This document shows, in pieces, positions 11,059 through 20,757 of a DNA stretch of 64,000 nt. The first letter of the stretch is position 1; each line of letters begins with the position of its first letter. The notes under the pieces are model-generated. The model did no database searches. It worked only from the letters and a program-made list of their open reading frames with translations, and was not told where the DNA came from. The position numbers were made by a program, and so were the translations under genes. The stretch is from Zhongshania antarctica (GTDB lineage Bacteria; Pseudomonadota; Gammaproteobacteria; Pseudomonadales; Spongiibacteraceae): positions 434,001-498,000 of the forward strand of contig NZ_JACHHW010000001.1 in the NCBI RefSeq assembly GCF_014202945.1, in the 5' to 3' direction.

Positions 11059-11894
11059 TACACCCATCCCGAGACAATAAGGCCAAGCGCAAATACCGGT
11101 GCAGCGGCGGTAATACTGTCGATCCGATCCATAATGCCGCCGTGGCCAGGCAGCAGATTACCGCTGTCTTTAATACCGCGATGGCGCTTGATCATGCTTT
11201 CCAATAAATCACCCAGCACGGAGGCCAAACCGGTAACCAGGGCTAGGCCTAACGCTGCGGGCAAGCTTATTGGCATACCCTCGGGCCAAATTCGCCACAA
11301 AATCGCCATCAGCGTCAGGCAACTGACCAAACCGCCCCAGAACCCGGCCCAAGACTTGCCCGGACTCACGGCAGGAGCCAACTTAGCTTTGCCAAAGGCT
11401 CGCCCAGTAAAATAAGCGCCAACATCGGCCGCCACAACCAAGCCAATCACCACCAGAATGAGATAGACGCCTTCGGGCAAACTCCGCAAATAGCTCAGTG
11501 CCAACCACGCCGGCACCAACACCAACAGCCCCATTACACTGCGCGCACCTTTAGAACCCCACAGACCGGAGCTTAAGGGGTAAGCTTTAACCCACAACAG
11601 AGCAATAGCCCACCACAAACAAGCGGCAATAAAAATCTCGCGTAGCACCAAAAAGTTTTGCTCGGCGTACAAACCAGACTGCCAGGCAAGCAAAGCCATG
11701 CCCAGCGCGCACACCGCAACATAGATACTGCGGCCAGTGCGGCTGACAAAGCCGCTAAGATTCGCCCACTCCCATGCCGCTATTAATACTGCCAGCGCAA
11801 AAACGCCAGATAAAGCCGCCACTGACAAATATGCCAAGGCCGCAAAAAGCGCTAATACGATCAGCACCGCGGTGATGATCCGCTGCTTTAGCAT
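11058..11894 (-). CDS. cdsA: Phosphatidate cytidylyltransferase
   Basis: Integral membrane enzyme that makes CDP-diacylglycerol from phosphatidate and CTP, the branch point of phospholipid synthesis. The 278-aa protein has several hydrophobic helices and the C-terminal CDS signature [20 protein letters not shown] followed by IMDRID. It sits between uppS and dxr as in most gammaproteobacteria, and its stop overlaps the preferred dxr start. Confidence 0.97.
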   Translation of the reverse strand: MLKQRIITAVLIVLALFAALAYLSVAALSGVFALAVLIAAWEWANLSGFVSRTGRSIYVAVCALGMALLAWQSGLYAEQNFLVLREIFIAACLWWAIALLWVKAYPLSSGLWGSKGARSVMGLLVLVPAWLALSYLRSLPEGVYLILVVIGLVVAADVGAYFTGRAFGKAKLAPAVSPGKSWAGFWGGLVSCLTLMAILWRIWPEGMPISLPAALGLALVTGLASVLGDLLESMIKRHRGIKDSGNLLPGHGGIMDRIDSITAAAPVFALGLIVSGWV

Positions 11895-11928
11895 AATTTG
11901 ACTCCCTTAATTTATGATGGCCGCATTA

Positions 11929-12666
11929 TTATTCTTCATCTCGACCACCGAAGCGTCGATCTCGCTGAGCATACGCCAGCAAGGCGCGATCTAACTCGGC
12001 CGCATCGAAATCTGGCCAAAAACAATCGGTGAAATACAGTTCGCTATACGCCAGCTGCCACAGTAAGAAGTTACTAATGCGCTGTTCACCCGCGGTGCGA
12101 ATACAGAGGTCTGGCTTGGGAACATCGGCCAAAGACATATGTCGATCAAACAATTCAACATCAAAATCATTCGGCGCCAGCGTGCCAGCCTGCACTTGCT
12201 CGGCAAGCGATTTAGCCGCGCTCACAATATCCCACTGGCCGCCATAATCCACAGCAATCACTAGCTGGGTATCGCGATTAAATCGGGTTAGTTGCTCGCT
12301 GTAATCCATTTGCTTGCGCAGGTTTGCCGAGAATTGATCGCGCTTGCCAATAAAACGAATGCGCACACCATCGGCGTGAAGCTGCTTGGTTTCCGAGTCT
12401 AGGTAACTCGAAAATAAGCGCATCAAAGCCTGAACCTCAAGACTCGGCCGCTGCCAATTCTCACTGGAAAAAGCAAACAAGGTCACAACCTCAACACCGC
12501 GCTCACGAACCAATTTCAGCAGTGGCCGAATGACTTCAACACCGGCGCGATGGCCAGCCGAAGACTTGAGTCCCTGGGCTTTGGCCCACCGATTGTTGCC
12601 ATCCATAATGATGGCAACGTGGCGAGGAATACTTAGAGATGCGGCTGGCCGCGTAGATACTGCCAT
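11929..12666 (-). CDS. uppS: Undecaprenyl diphosphate synthase
   Basis: cis-Prenyltransferase that extends farnesyl diphosphate with isopentenyl diphosphate to the C55 carrier lipid of peptidoglycan and O-antigen. The 245-aa protein has the catalytic segment VAIIMDGNNRWAKAQGL (Asp near 22), then GHRAGVEVIRPL, TLFAFSSENWQRP and the C-terminal DLCIRTAGEQRISNFLLWQ and SELYFTD motifs. It lies 18 bp downstream of frr in the core operon. Confidence 0.98.
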   Translation of the reverse strand: MAVSTRPAASLSIPRHVAIIMDGNNRWAKAQGLKSSAGHRAGVEVIRPLLKLVRERGVEVVTLFAFSSENWQRPSLEVQALMRLFSSYLDSETKQLHADGVRIRFIGKRDQFSANLRKQMDYSEQLTRFNRDTQLVIAVDYGGQWDIVSAAKSLAEQVQAGTLAPNDFDVELFDRHMSLADVPKPDLCIRTAGEQRISNFLLWQLAYSELYFTDCFWPDFDAAELDRALLAYAQRDRRFGGRDEE

Positions 12667-12684
12667 GACAAGGATTTTCGCCGC

Positions 12685-13242
12685 TTAGATAACCATTAGG
12701 TCAGTTTCTTTGGCCGCAAGCGCCTTGTCGACTTCTGCAATAAACTGGTCGGTAATTTTCTGAACTTCGTCTTGGGCGCGACGCTCATCATCTTCGCTAA
12801 TTTCTTTTTCTTTTAGCAAATCTTTGATATCAGACAGTACATCGCGACGCGCATTGCGAATCGATACACGCGCACTCTCTGCTTCATGACGTGCAGTCTT
12901 GATATAGCCCTTGCGGGTTTCCTCAGTCAGCATCGCCATGGGAATACGAATGACGCTGCCAGCAGTACTTGGATTTAAACCCAAGTCAGACTTCATCAAC
13001 GCCTTTTCTACGTCGGGAACAATATTCTTTTCCCAAGGCGTAACGGTTAAGGTCCGCGCGTCTTCAATACCAATATTAGCCACTTGCGACAGCGGTGTAT
13101 CGGTACCGTAATAGGACACGCGTACACCGTCGAGCAGGCTCGGATGCGCGCGACCGGTGCGAATTTTGTTAAAATTGCTGCCTAGCGCCTCAATGGCCTT
13201 GGCCATACGTACTTTGGCGTCTTCTTTCAGTTCATTAATCAC
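12685..13242 (-). CDS. frr: Ribosome recycling factor
   Basis: Splits post-termination ribosomes together with EF-G. The 185-aa protein has the RRF fold signature: [44 protein letters not shown] and the C-terminal helix region [20 protein letters not shown]. Translation starts at GTG 13242, which overlaps the pyrH TGA (GTGA), so pyrH and frr are translationally coupled. Confidence 0.98.
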   Translation of the reverse strand: MINELKEDAKVRMAKAIEALGSNFNKIRTGRAHPSLLDGVRVSYYGTDTPLSQVANIGIEDARTLTVTPWEKNIVPDVEKALMKSDLGLNPSTAGSVIRIPMAMLTEETRKGYIKTARHEAESARVSIRNARRDVLSDIKDLLKEKEISEDDERRAQDEVQKITDQFIAEVDKALAAKETDLMVI

Positions 13243-13991
13243 GCTGTCTTCTCCTCGCGCTTAGTGGCGGCCACTAACGTTCCTTCTTCGCCACCAACAA
13301 CAATATTCAAAAGAGCACCCTGCTGCTCCATCGCAAATACCCGCAAAGGCATATTATGATCCCGGCACAAACAGATGGCCGTAAGATCCATTACCTCGAG
13401 CTTTTTGTCCAACACCTCATCATAGCTGAGGTAATCGTATTTAACGGCACTCGGGTCAAGCATTGGGTCTGCACTGTAAACGCCATCGACCTTAGTTGCT
13501 TTAAGTACCAGGTCGGCGTCCATTTCAATACCGCGCAGACACGCCGCTGAGTCGGTAGTAAAAAACGGATTACCAGTACCGGCGGCAAAAATAACCACCT
13601 CACCACGACTCAAGGCCCTAATCGCTTTGCGGCGATCATAGTGATCTACCACACCACTCATGGGTATGGCCGACATCACTGAAGATTTTATATTACTTCG
13701 CTCCAACGCGTCACGCAGCGCCAAAGCATTCATGACTGTGGCCAGCATGCCCATGTGGTCGCCGGTCACTCTGTCGAGCCCCGCCGTCTGCAATGCTGCG
13801 CCACGGAATAAATTACCGCCACCCACCACCAGACCAACCTGCACACCAATACCAACCAATTGCCCTACTTCCAGCGCCATGCGGTCCAAGACCTTGGGGT
13901 CAATTCCAAACCCCAGACTCCCCATCAGAGCCTCGCCACTTAACTTCAGAAGTATGCGCTTGTATTTCTTATCCCGGCTTACGCTAGACAT
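13239..13991 (-). CDS. pyrH: UMP kinase
   Basis: Hexameric bacterial UMP kinase of the amino-acid kinase fold; supplies UDP for pyrimidine nucleotides. The 250-aa protein contains [16 protein letters not shown] at the N terminus, [27 protein letters not shown], and [16 protein letters not shown]. It precedes frr with a 4-bp overlap and follows tsf after about 90 bp, where a hairpin lies. Confidence 0.98.
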   Translation of the reverse strand: MSSVSRDKKYKRILLKLSGEALMGSLGFGIDPKVLDRMALEVGQLVGIGVQVGLVVGGGNLFRGAALQTAGLDRVTGDHMGMLATVMNALALRDALERSNIKSSVMSAIPMSGVVDHYDRRKAIRALSRGEVVIFAAGTGNPFFTTDSAACLRGIEMDADLVLKATKVDGVYSADPMLDPSAVKYDYLSYDEVLDKKLEVMDLTAICLCRDHNMPLRVFAMEQQGALLNIVVGGEEGTLVAATKREEKTA

Positions 13992-14042
13992 TTTCTACCC
14001 CACCACATTGCACGATATTTTTAAGATTTGTATATCGCCTAT

Positions 14043-14073
14043 AGTAAATCGGGGCCCGTAGGCCCCGTTTACT
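14043..14073 (-). terminator. Hairpin between tsf and pyrH
   Basis: GC-rich inverted repeat with arms AGTAAA-CGGGGCC and GGCCCCG-TTTACT (one bulged base) around a 4-nt loop, immediately after the tsf stop on the minus strand. No clear T-tract follows on that strand, so it may act as an RNA 3'-end stabiliser or partial attenuator. Confidence 0.45.
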
Positions 14074-14080
14074 GAGTGGC

Positions 14081-14944
14081 TTAGCCTTTCAGCTGAGCAG
14101 CCACCTCGGCGGCAAAATCCACTTCTTCTTTCTCAATACCTTCACCCACTTCAAAGCGGACAAATTCTTGTATATCTGCGCTGCTGTTTTTCAGCAACTT
14201 GCCTACCGTCACTTCAGGGTCTTTAACAAAGGCCTGATCAACCAGTGAGCTTTCGGACAAGAACTTGCGAATACGGCCGTCGATCATCTTCTCAATGATT
14301 TCAGCAGGCTTGCCGCTTTCTGCCGCTTGGGCAGTGAAAATCTCACGCTCTTTGGCAATTTCTTCCGCCGGCATGTCTTCCGCTTTAGCAACACGTGGGT
14401 TAACTGCAGCAACGTGCATTGCCACATCGCGAGCCAACTCAGCATCGCCGCCTTTTAGCGCAACCAAAACCGCGATACGGTTATTAGAGTGAACATAGCT
14501 ATCCACTACGCCATCTTCGGCAGTAACCACCAGCGCACGACGCACACCAATGTTCTCACCAATTTTCTGAACTAGCGCTTCACGCGCAGATTCCAACTCA
14601 CCAGCCATCAGCACAGCAATATCAGTTTCTTTACTGGTGAACACTTTATCAGTAACCAATGCCGCAAAGGCAAGGAAACCTGGCTCACGCGCAGCGAAGT
14701 CAGTTTCGCTGTTCACTTCAACAACCACGCCGTAGCTACCGTCTTCGGCAACTTTAGTGGTCACAACGCCATCAGCCGCAGTACGACCGGCCTTTTTAGC
14801 CGCCTTCATGCCGCTTGATTTACGCAACTCTTCAATTGCCAAATCGATGTCGCCGTTGGACTCATTGAGTGCTTTTTTACACTCCATCATGCCCAGGCCA
14901 GTGCGATCACGTAATTCTTTAACCATTGATGCTGATACAGCCAT
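14081..14944 (-). CDS. tsf: Translation elongation factor Ts
   Basis: Nucleotide exchange factor for EF-Tu. Starting at ATG 14944 ([16 protein letters not shown]) it is 287 aa; a GAGGA element about 8-9 nt upstream supports this start over an upstream ATG at 14974, which would add ten atypical residues. Landmarks are the UBA-like N-terminal domain ([17 protein letters not shown]), the core ([18 protein letters not shown]) and the dimerisation part with [13 protein letters not shown]. Paired with rpsB, as almost everywhere. Confidence 0.98.
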   Translation of the reverse strand: MAVSASMVKELRDRTGLGMMECKKALNESNGDIDLAIEELRKSSGMKAAKKAGRTAADGVVTTKVAEDGSYGVVVEVNSETDFAAREPGFLAFAALVTDKVFTSKETDIAVLMAGELESAREALVQKIGENIGVRRALVVTAEDGVVDSYVHSNNRIAVLVALKGGDAELARDVAMHVAAVNPRVAKAEDMPAEEIAKEREIFTAQAAESGKPAEIIEKMIDGRIRKFLSESSLVDQAFVKDPEVTVGKLLKNSSADIQEFVRFEVGEGIEKEEVDFAAEVAAQLKG

Positions 14945-15008
14945 CCTAAAATCCTCGTATTTGAGCTTAAGCACGGCCGTTCAAACTGACCCTACTCAAT
15001 ATATATCC

Positions 15009-15033
15009 AAAAAAAGGGGGCCGCGCCCCCTTT
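15009..15033 (-). terminator. Intrinsic terminator/attenuator between rpsB and tsf
   Basis: Perfect 9-bp stem (AAAGGGGGC with GCCCCCTTT, loop of 3) followed on the minus strand by a run of T residues. It lies between rpsB and tsf, where an attenuator sets the S2 to EF-Ts ratio in E. coli. The sequence shows the structure; partial termination is inferred from the position. Confidence 0.8.
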
Positions 15034-15056
15034 CGCAGACTGCTTGGCGGCGAGTA

Positions 15057-15806
15057 TTACTCGGCAGCGCTTTCGCCTTCTGGGCTTGCAGCAACTTCAA
15101 CAAACTCATCTTTTGCTACAGCGTCGTTAGCGGCGGCATTGATAGCCACGTCAGCAACAGCAGTAACATAAAGTTTGATGGCGCGAATCGCGTCGTCGTT
15201 ACCAGGAATAACAAAATCAACACCGTCTGGGTTGCTATTGGTATCCACGATTCCAAAAACTGGAATACCCAGCTTATTGGCTTCTTGAATCGCGATCCGC
15301 TCGTGATCAACGTCAATAACAAACAGGGCGTCTGGCAGACCAGCCATATCCTTAATACCACCAATGGAGCGTTCAAGCTTCTCCATATCACGGCGACGCA
15401 TCAGGGCTTCTTTCTTGGTCAATTTGTCAAAAGTACCGTCTAACTGCTGAGCTTCAAGCTCACGCAAACGACGCACTGACTGACGAATGGTCTTGTAGTT
15501 GGTCAGCATGCCACCTAACCAGCGGTGACTTACAAAAGGCATACCCGCGCGGGCGGCCTGCTCACCAATGATCTTGCTTGCAGCACGCTTAGTACCAACA
15601 AACAGGATTTTGTTCTTATTTGCTGCCATCTTGGCAATTGCATCCAGCGCGCTATTCATCGCAGGAACAGTATGCTCAAGGTTGATTATGTGGATCTTGT
15701 TACGAGCACCAAAAATATACGGTGCCATTTTTGGGTTCCAGTAGCGAGTCTGGTGACCAAAGTGAACGCCGGCTTGCAGCATTTCACGCATGCTTATATG
15801 TGACAT
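15057..15806 (-). CDS. rpsB: 30S ribosomal protein S2
   Basis: Small-subunit ribosomal protein S2. The 249-aa protein begins with [20 protein letters not shown] (the S2 signature) and contains [27 protein letters not shown] and [19 protein letters not shown]. The acidic C-terminal tail ([14 protein letters not shown]) is usual. It is divergent from map, the common gammaproteobacterial layout. Confidence 0.99.
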   Translation of the reverse strand: MSHISMREMLQAGVHFGHQTRYWNPKMAPYIFGARNKIHIINLEHTVPAMNSALDAIAKMAANKNKILFVGTKRAASKIIGEQAARAGMPFVSHRWLGGMLTNYKTIRQSVRRLRELEAQQLDGTFDKLTKKEALMRRRDMEKLERSIGGIKDMAGLPDALFVIDVDHERIAIQEANKLGIPVFGIVDTNSNPDGVDFVIPGNDDAIRAIKLYVTAVADVAINAAANDAVAKDEFVEVAASPEGESAAE

Positions 15807-15946
15807 GATTTTTCCTTAATTAACATCGGGTTACAAACTTGCAGAGACCCCGTAAGCCAACCCCAGCTTTACTGGAGCACCCGGGATTACGTGTCGGTTT
15901 CTGCGCGTCATTTAACCAATTACAGCAGACGCCATAATTGGGGCGC
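15807..15946 (-). promoter_or_regulatory. rpsB leader with probable S2 autoregulatory structure
   Basis: Untranslated leader of rpsB, about 140 nt on the minus strand. It contains a small hairpin (CCAG-TAAAG-CTGG) and GCAGAAAC/GTCTCTGC-type complementary segments, with an AAGGAAAAA Shine-Dalgarno before the ATG. Gammaproteobacterial rpsB leaders bind S2 and repress the rpsB-tsf operon; I infer the same here and have not matched a covariance model. Confidence 0.5.
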
Positions 15947-15956
15947 GTATTTATAC
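15940..15956 (-). promoter_or_regulatory. Probable rpsB promoter -10 and GC-rich discriminator
   Basis: On the minus strand a TATAAAT -10 element (15949-15955) is followed by a GCGCCCC-like discriminator, the form expected of a stringently controlled ribosomal promoter. A convincing -35 hexamer was not seen, so the call rests on the -10, discriminator and position. Confidence 0.45.
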
Positions 15957-16091
15957 CACAGAGCCCTCGTCACATAAAGCCAAAACCGCTTTTGACGCTA
16001 AAATTCCCCGCCACCTTCGCCACATTATAAGCGATGGTTTACAATAGCGTGCTTTGGTCGCCTGACACTTGCGAATATCGGTACTCTATTT

Positions 16092-16889
16092 ATGAATGTA
16101 AGCATTAAAACCCCCGAACAAATTGCCGCCATGCGCATTGCTGGCCGCCTTGCCGCAGATGTCCTTGAAATGATTACCCCCTATGTAAAGCCAGGCATCA
16201 GCACCGGCGAGCTTGACCAAATTTGTCACGACTATATTGTTAATGTTCAAGACGCCATCCCCGCGCCCCTAAACTACAACGGTTTTCCCAAGTCAGTGTG
16301 CACCTCGTTGAACGAAGTGATCTGTCACGGCATCCCGTCAGACAGCAAAGTGATAAAGGACGGCGATATCCTAAATATCGACGTCACGGTCATCAAAGAC
16401 GGCTGGCACGGCGACACCAATCGCATGTTTTATGTTGGCAATGTGCCTGAGCACGCCAAGCGCCTGTGCGTCGTCGCTCAAGAATGCTTATATCAAGCCA
16501 TCGAAATCGTTCGCCCCGACTGCAAACTCAGCGATATCGGCACTATTATTGCCAAGCACGCCCGCGGCAAACACTACAGCGTAGTTGAAGAATACTGCGG
16601 CCATGGCATTGGCCTGGTCTTTCACGAAGATCCGCAGGTTCTGCATTATGGCGAGGGCTATAACCGCCGCAACGACCTGGTATTAAAAGAAGGCATGACA
16701 TTTACCATCGAACCCATGATCAATGCGGGCAAAAAGCACACCAAACTCAATATGAAAGACGGCTGGACAGTAACCACCAAAGACCGCCGCCTTTCGGCCC
16801 AATGGGAACACACCATGGCAGTGACCAGCGATGGCGTAGAAGTTTTAACGGCGCGACCTGACGAACCTTTTTACCAGGAGTCCAAATGA
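16092..16889 (+). CDS. map: Type I methionine aminopeptidase
   Basis: Removes the initiator methionine from nascent proteins. The 265-aa pita-bread-fold enzyme keeps all metal ligands of the family: two Asp in LNIDVTVIKDGWHGDTNRMF, His in CGHGIGLVFHEDP, Glu in TIEPMIN and Glu in QWEHTMAV. It is divergent from rpsB and overlaps glnD by 4 bp (ATGA). Confidence 0.98.
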   Translation: MNVSIKTPEQIAAMRIAGRLAADVLEMITPYVKPGISTGELDQICHDYIVNVQDAIPAPLNYNGFPKSVCTSLNEVICHGIPSDSKVIKDGDILNIDVTVIKDGWHGDTNRMFYVGNVPEHAKRLCVVAQECLYQAIEIVRPDCKLSDIGTIIAKHARGKHYSVVEEYCGHGIGLVFHEDPQVLHYGEGYNRRNDLVLKEGMTFTIEPMINAGKKHTKLNMKDGWTVTTKDRRLSAQWEHTMAVTSDGVEVLTARPDEPFYQESK

Positions 16890-19555
16890 GTAATTTGGTT
16901 CTACCGGATGCCCAGTTCCTAAGCCAGCAAGCCCCAAACACCAGCAAACCCATCAAGGTATACAAGACCTACCTAAAAGAATTAGCCAAAGACCTTAAAG
17001 AGCGCTTTGAAGCCAAAGAAAGCATTCGTGAACTGGTGGCATTGCGCTCAGCTCGCATCGACGCCCTATTGCAAAATATTTGGGCCAGCTACCAATGGCA
17101 GAATGACATCAGTCTAATCGCGGTTGGCGGTTATGGTCGAGGTGAACTACACCCCTACTCCGATATCGATTTACTGATTCTGACCACCGATGACGCCGGT
17201 GACTACCGCGACAATATTGAAAGCTTAATCACCCTCCTATGGGATATTAATCTTGAGATCGGCCACAGCGTCAGAACCATTACCCAGTGCTGTAAAACCG
17301 CCGCCGAAGACATTACCGTTGCCACCAACTTAATGGAGTCACGCCCACTGGCGGGTAACGACGTCCTGCACACCGAGCTAATGGCGCTAGTTGGACCCGA
17401 TCAAATTTGGCCTAGCAGCGAATTTTTCCGCGCCAAGTGGGATGAGCAAATCCACCGCCATCGCAAATTCGCCAACTCAGAATACAATCTGGAGCCCAAC
17501 GTCAAAAGCTCCCCCGGCGGCCTACGCGACATCCAGATGATTGGCTGGGTGGTAAAGCGGCATTTTGGCGCCCAGTCTATTGACGAATTATTAGAGCGCC
17601 AATTCCTCAGCCAAGACGAATTAGACACGCTAAAAGAAGGCCAAGATTATTTATGGCGCGTTCGCTTTGCACTGCATCTACTAGGCGGCCGCGAAGAAGA
17701 CCGCCTCTTATTTGATCATCAGCGCACTCTTGCAGAATCCTTTGGTTTTACCGACGGCAACGGCAAGCTTGCCGTTGAACAGTTTATGCAGCAGTACTAT
17801 CGCTGGGCCATGCACCTTGGCGAACTTAACGACGTGCTCATGCAGCATTTTGATGAGACCATACTGCGCGCCTGCGAGGCTGAAACCGTACTCGAGATAA
17901 ACCCGCGTTTTCGCATTCGCAATGGCCATATAGAAGCCGCAAACGACAAAGTCTTTAGTAAAACGCCCTCAGCACTCATGGAAATTTTTGTGCTCATGGC
18001 CAATCACGAAGGCATTGACGGCGTCAGGGCTAGTACCATCCGCCTCATCCGCAAGTCGCGCCATTTGATCGACGACCGCTTTCGCGCCGACCCAAAGAAC
18101 AAACGCTATTTTCTGGAGTTACTGCGCTCACCGAATCGAGTCGCCCTGAATTTACGGCGCATGAAACGCTTTCGCATTCTCGGCAAGTTTATTCCGGCCT
18201 TTGCCCACATCGTCGGCCAGATGCAGCACGACCTCTTCCATATCTATTCGGTCGACGCCCATACTTTAGAGCTAATCAAAAATATTAGCCGCTTCCGCTA
18301 CCCCAGCATGGTGGCGCAGTACCCCATGGCCTGCCGGATAATGCAGCGCTTACCCAAGCACGAGCTACTGTATCTCGCTGGCTTATTTCACGACATCGCC
18401 AAAGGCCGTGGCGGCGACCACTCCAGCCTTGGCGCGGTAGATGCCAGAGAGTTTTGTGAATATATCGGTCTCAACAAGCGCGACGGTAATTTAGTCGCGT
18501 GGTTGGTCGAAAAGCACCTTGAGATGTCCTCAGTATCCCAGCGCAAAGATATTCAAGACCCCGAAGTCATTCGCGATTTTGCCCTAACCATGGGCGACAT
18601 CCAGCACTTGGATTATCTGTTCTGCCTGACCGTAGCCGACATCAACGCCACCAACCCCACCCTGTGGACGTCCTGGCGCGCCTCGCTAATGCGCCAGCTC
18701 TACGCCGAAACTCGGCGCGCACTGCGCAGAGGCTTAGAAACCCCCATCGACAAACAAGAGTGGATTGACGAAACCCAAGCGGGCGCCATCGAAAAACTCG
18801 AAGACTACGGCTTCACCGAAACCGAAATCCGCACCCTGTGGGCCGACACCGGCGAAGACTATTTTATTCGCGAACAGATCGATGACATCGTTTGGCATAC
18901 CCGCGCAATCGCGCAGCGGACCAAATCCAGCGCCAGCGTGGTCCTGGTCAAGGAAGGCGGCTTACTTGACCACGAGGGAGCCACCCAGATTTTCGTTCAC
19001 ACCCGGGCTCGGGGCGGGCTGTTTGCCCTTCTCGCGGAGGCTTTAGAGCAACTTGACCTTAGCATTCAGGATGCGCGTATCTACAATAGCGGCACTGGCT
19101 TCACCCTAGATACCTTTTATGTGCTCGGCGCCGATGGCGAATCCATTGGCGACAATCCCAGCCGGATCGCTCATATTATTGAGTTCATGCAGGAACACCT
19201 AGAACACCCCGAGCGTTTCCCTGCCACGATTGAGCGCCGTACGCCGCGACAAATGCGTTTGTTCTCAATACCCACGCGCACCAGCATGGCCACCGACCTT
19301 AACAAGGGCCACACCGTGCTCGAGGTCATCACCCCAGATAGACCGGGATTACTGGCGCGTTTGGCGCGAATATTCAATCAATACGATATTCGTCTGCAAA
19401 ACGCCAAAATTGCCACCCTTGGCGAGCGGGTTGAAGACGTGTTTTTTATTACAGACGAAAATCAGCGGCCAATTGACGACCCCAAGCTCTGCGAAGAAAT
19501 TCAGCAGGCCATTTGCCGAGAACTAGACGAAAAAGCGAGCAGCATTACCGTATGA
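16886..19555 (+). CDS. glnD: [Protein-PII] uridylyltransferase / uridylyl-removing enzyme GlnD
   Basis: Bifunctional nitrogen sensor that uridylylates PII proteins at low glutamine and deuridylylates them at high glutamine. The 889-aa protein has, in order, a nucleotidyltransferase domain (GGYGRGELHPYSDIDLL near residue 75), a GlnD-specific linker (PNVKSSPGGLRDIQMIGW), an HD phosphohydrolase domain (LFHDIAKGRGGDHS, around 500) and two C-terminal ACT domains (IFVHTRARGGLFALLAEALE and VITPDRPGLLARLARIF). Length is normal. It is coupled to map upstream and overlaps dapC by ATGA. Confidence 0.98.
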   Translation: MSNLVLPDAQFLSQQAPNTSKPIKVYKTYLKELAKDLKERFEAKESIRELVALRSARIDALLQNIWASYQWQNDISLIAVGGYGRGELHPYSDIDLLILTTDDAGDYRDNIESLITLLWDINLEIGHSVRTITQCCKTAAEDITVATNLMESRPLAGNDVLHTELMALVGPDQIWPSSEFFRAKWDEQIHRHRKFANSEYNLEPNVKSSPGGLRDIQMIGWVVKRHFGAQSIDELLERQFLSQDELDTLKEGQDYLWRVRFALHLLGGREEDRLLFDHQRTLAESFGFTDGNGKLAVEQFMQQYYRWAMHLGELNDVLMQHFDETILRACEAETVLEINPRFRIRNGHIEAANDKVFSKTPSALMEIFVLMANHEGIDGVRASTIRLIRKSRHLIDDRFRADPKNKRYFLELLRSPNRVALNLRRMKRFRILGKFIPAFAHIVGQMQHDLFHIYSVDAHTLELIKNISRFRYPSMVAQYPMACRIMQRLPKHELLYLAGLFHDIAKGRGGDHSSLGAVDAREFCEYIGLNKRDGNLVAWLVEKHLEMSSVSQRKDIQDPEVIRDFALTMGDIQHLDYLFCLTVADINATNPTLWTSWRASLMRQLYAETRRALRRGLETPIDKQEWIDETQAGAIEKLEDYGFTETEIRTLWADTGEDYFIREQIDDIVWHTRAIAQRTKSSASVVLVKEGGLLDHEGATQIFVHTRARGGLFALLAEALEQLDLSIQDARIYNSGTGFTLDTFYVLGADGESIGDNPSRIAHIIEFMQEHLEHPERFPATIERRTPRQMRLFSIPTRTSMATDLNKGHTVLEVITPDRPGLLARLARIFNQYDIRLQNAKIATLGERVEDVFFITDENQRPIDDPKLCEEIQQAICRELDEKASSITV

Positions 19556-20757
19556 ACCCCAATTTGACGGCTCTACAGGCCTACCCCTTTGAAAAATTGC
19601 GCGCCTTATTTGCCGACATACGCACTCCCGCAATGGCCCATATTGCACTGTCTATCGGTGAGCCCAAGCACGCCTCACCAGATTTTGTCGCCAATGCCAT
19701 TAAGGATAATATCGACAAGCTCAGTAACTACCCCACCACCAAAGGCATTCCAGAGCTAAGGCAAGCCATTGCCCATTGGGCAACTCAGCGCTTTAGCTTA
19801 AGCACGCTCGACCCAGAGACCGAAATACTGCCGGTTAACGGCACCCGCGAAGCGCTATTTGCCTTTGCCCAAACCGTGGTCGCACCCAGCCCCGACGCAC
19901 TCGTGTGCAGTCCCAACCCTTTTTACCAAATTTATGAAGGCGCAGCATTACTGGCCGGGGCCCAACCCGAGTTCCTAGCCTGCCGCGTAGAAAACAACTT
20001 TATCCCGGACTTTGCGGCGGTCAGCCCCGACGTGTGGCAGCGCTGCCAACTGCTTTTTATCTGCACTCCGGGTAATCCCAGCGGTGCCGTAATGAGCAGC
20101 GCGCAATTAAAAGCGCTTATCGCGCTGGCCGATCAATACGACTTTGTGATTGCCAGCGATGAATGCTATTCCGAACTGTATTTTGACGAAGCTAGTCCGC
20201 CCCCCGGCCTACTGCAAGCTTGCGCCGAACTTGGCCGCAATGACTACGAGCGCTGTGTGGTCTTTCATAGCCTGTCAAAGCGCTCTAACCTGCCGGGCTT
20301 ACGCTCTGGCTTCGTGGCGGGCGACGCCACAATCCTCAAAGATTTCCTGCTCTACCGCACCTACCACGGCTGCGCCATGCCGGTGCAACACCAGTTGGCC
20401 AGCGTTGCCGCGTGGAACGACGAAGCTCACGTTAAAGCCAACCGCGACCTCTATCGTCAGAAATTTGCCGAGGTACTGGATATTCTGGACGGCTGCTTAG
20501 ATGTTAGTCAGCCCGATGCCTCATTCTATTTGTGGGCCAAAACCCCGATCAGCGACACCGAGTTCGCCAAGGGCCTTTTCGAACAGCAACATGTCACGGT
20601 ATTGCCCGGCAGCTATTTATCTCGCGAAGTCGACGGCTACAATCCCGGAGCGAACTACGTGCGCATGGCGCTGGTGGCTGAAGCCGCCCAATGCGCCGAC
20701 GCCGCCCACCGCGTAAAAGCCTATGTGCAAAGTTTAAAAGAGCGTGGCGCATGTTAA
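19552..20757 (+). CDS. dapC: Succinyldiaminopimelate transaminase
   Basis: PLP-dependent class I/II aminotransferase that converts N-succinyl-2-amino-6-ketopimelate to N-succinyl-L,L-diaminopimelate. The start is ATG 19552 (MNPNLTALQAYPFEKLRALF), overlapping the glnD stop as ATGA; an upstream ATG in the frame lies inside glnD and is unlikely. The 401-aa protein shows CTPGNPSGAVMS, the Asp/Tyr region ASDECYSELYFDE, the PLP-lysine segment FHSLSKRSNLPGLRSGF and a C-terminal Arg (NYVRMALV). The dapD gene two genes downstream supports the succinylase role over other aminotransferase roles. Confidence 0.9.
   Translation: MNPNLTALQAYPFEKLRALFADIRTPAMAHIALSIGEPKHASPDFVANAIKDNIDKLSNYPTTKGIPELRQAIAHWATQRFSLSTLDPETEILPVNGTREALFAFAQTVVAPSPDALVCSPNPFYQIYEGAALLAGAQPEFLACRVENNFIPDFAAVSPDVWQRCQLLFICTPGNPSGAVMSSAQLKALIALADQYDFVIASDECYSELYFDEASPPPGLLQACAELGRNDYERCVVFHSLSKRSNLPGLRSGFVAGDATILKDFLLYRTYHGCAMPVQHQLASVAAWNDEAHVKANRDLYRQKFAEVLDILDGCLDVSQPDASFYLWAKTPISDTEFAKGLFEQQHVTVLPGSYLSREVDGYNPGANYVRMALVAEAAQCADAAHRVKAYVQSLKERGAC

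Noticed and set aside
14757-15443. 228-aa plus-strand frame across tsf and rpsB
   Set aside because: Antisense to two certain genes and interrupted in function by the intergenic terminator.
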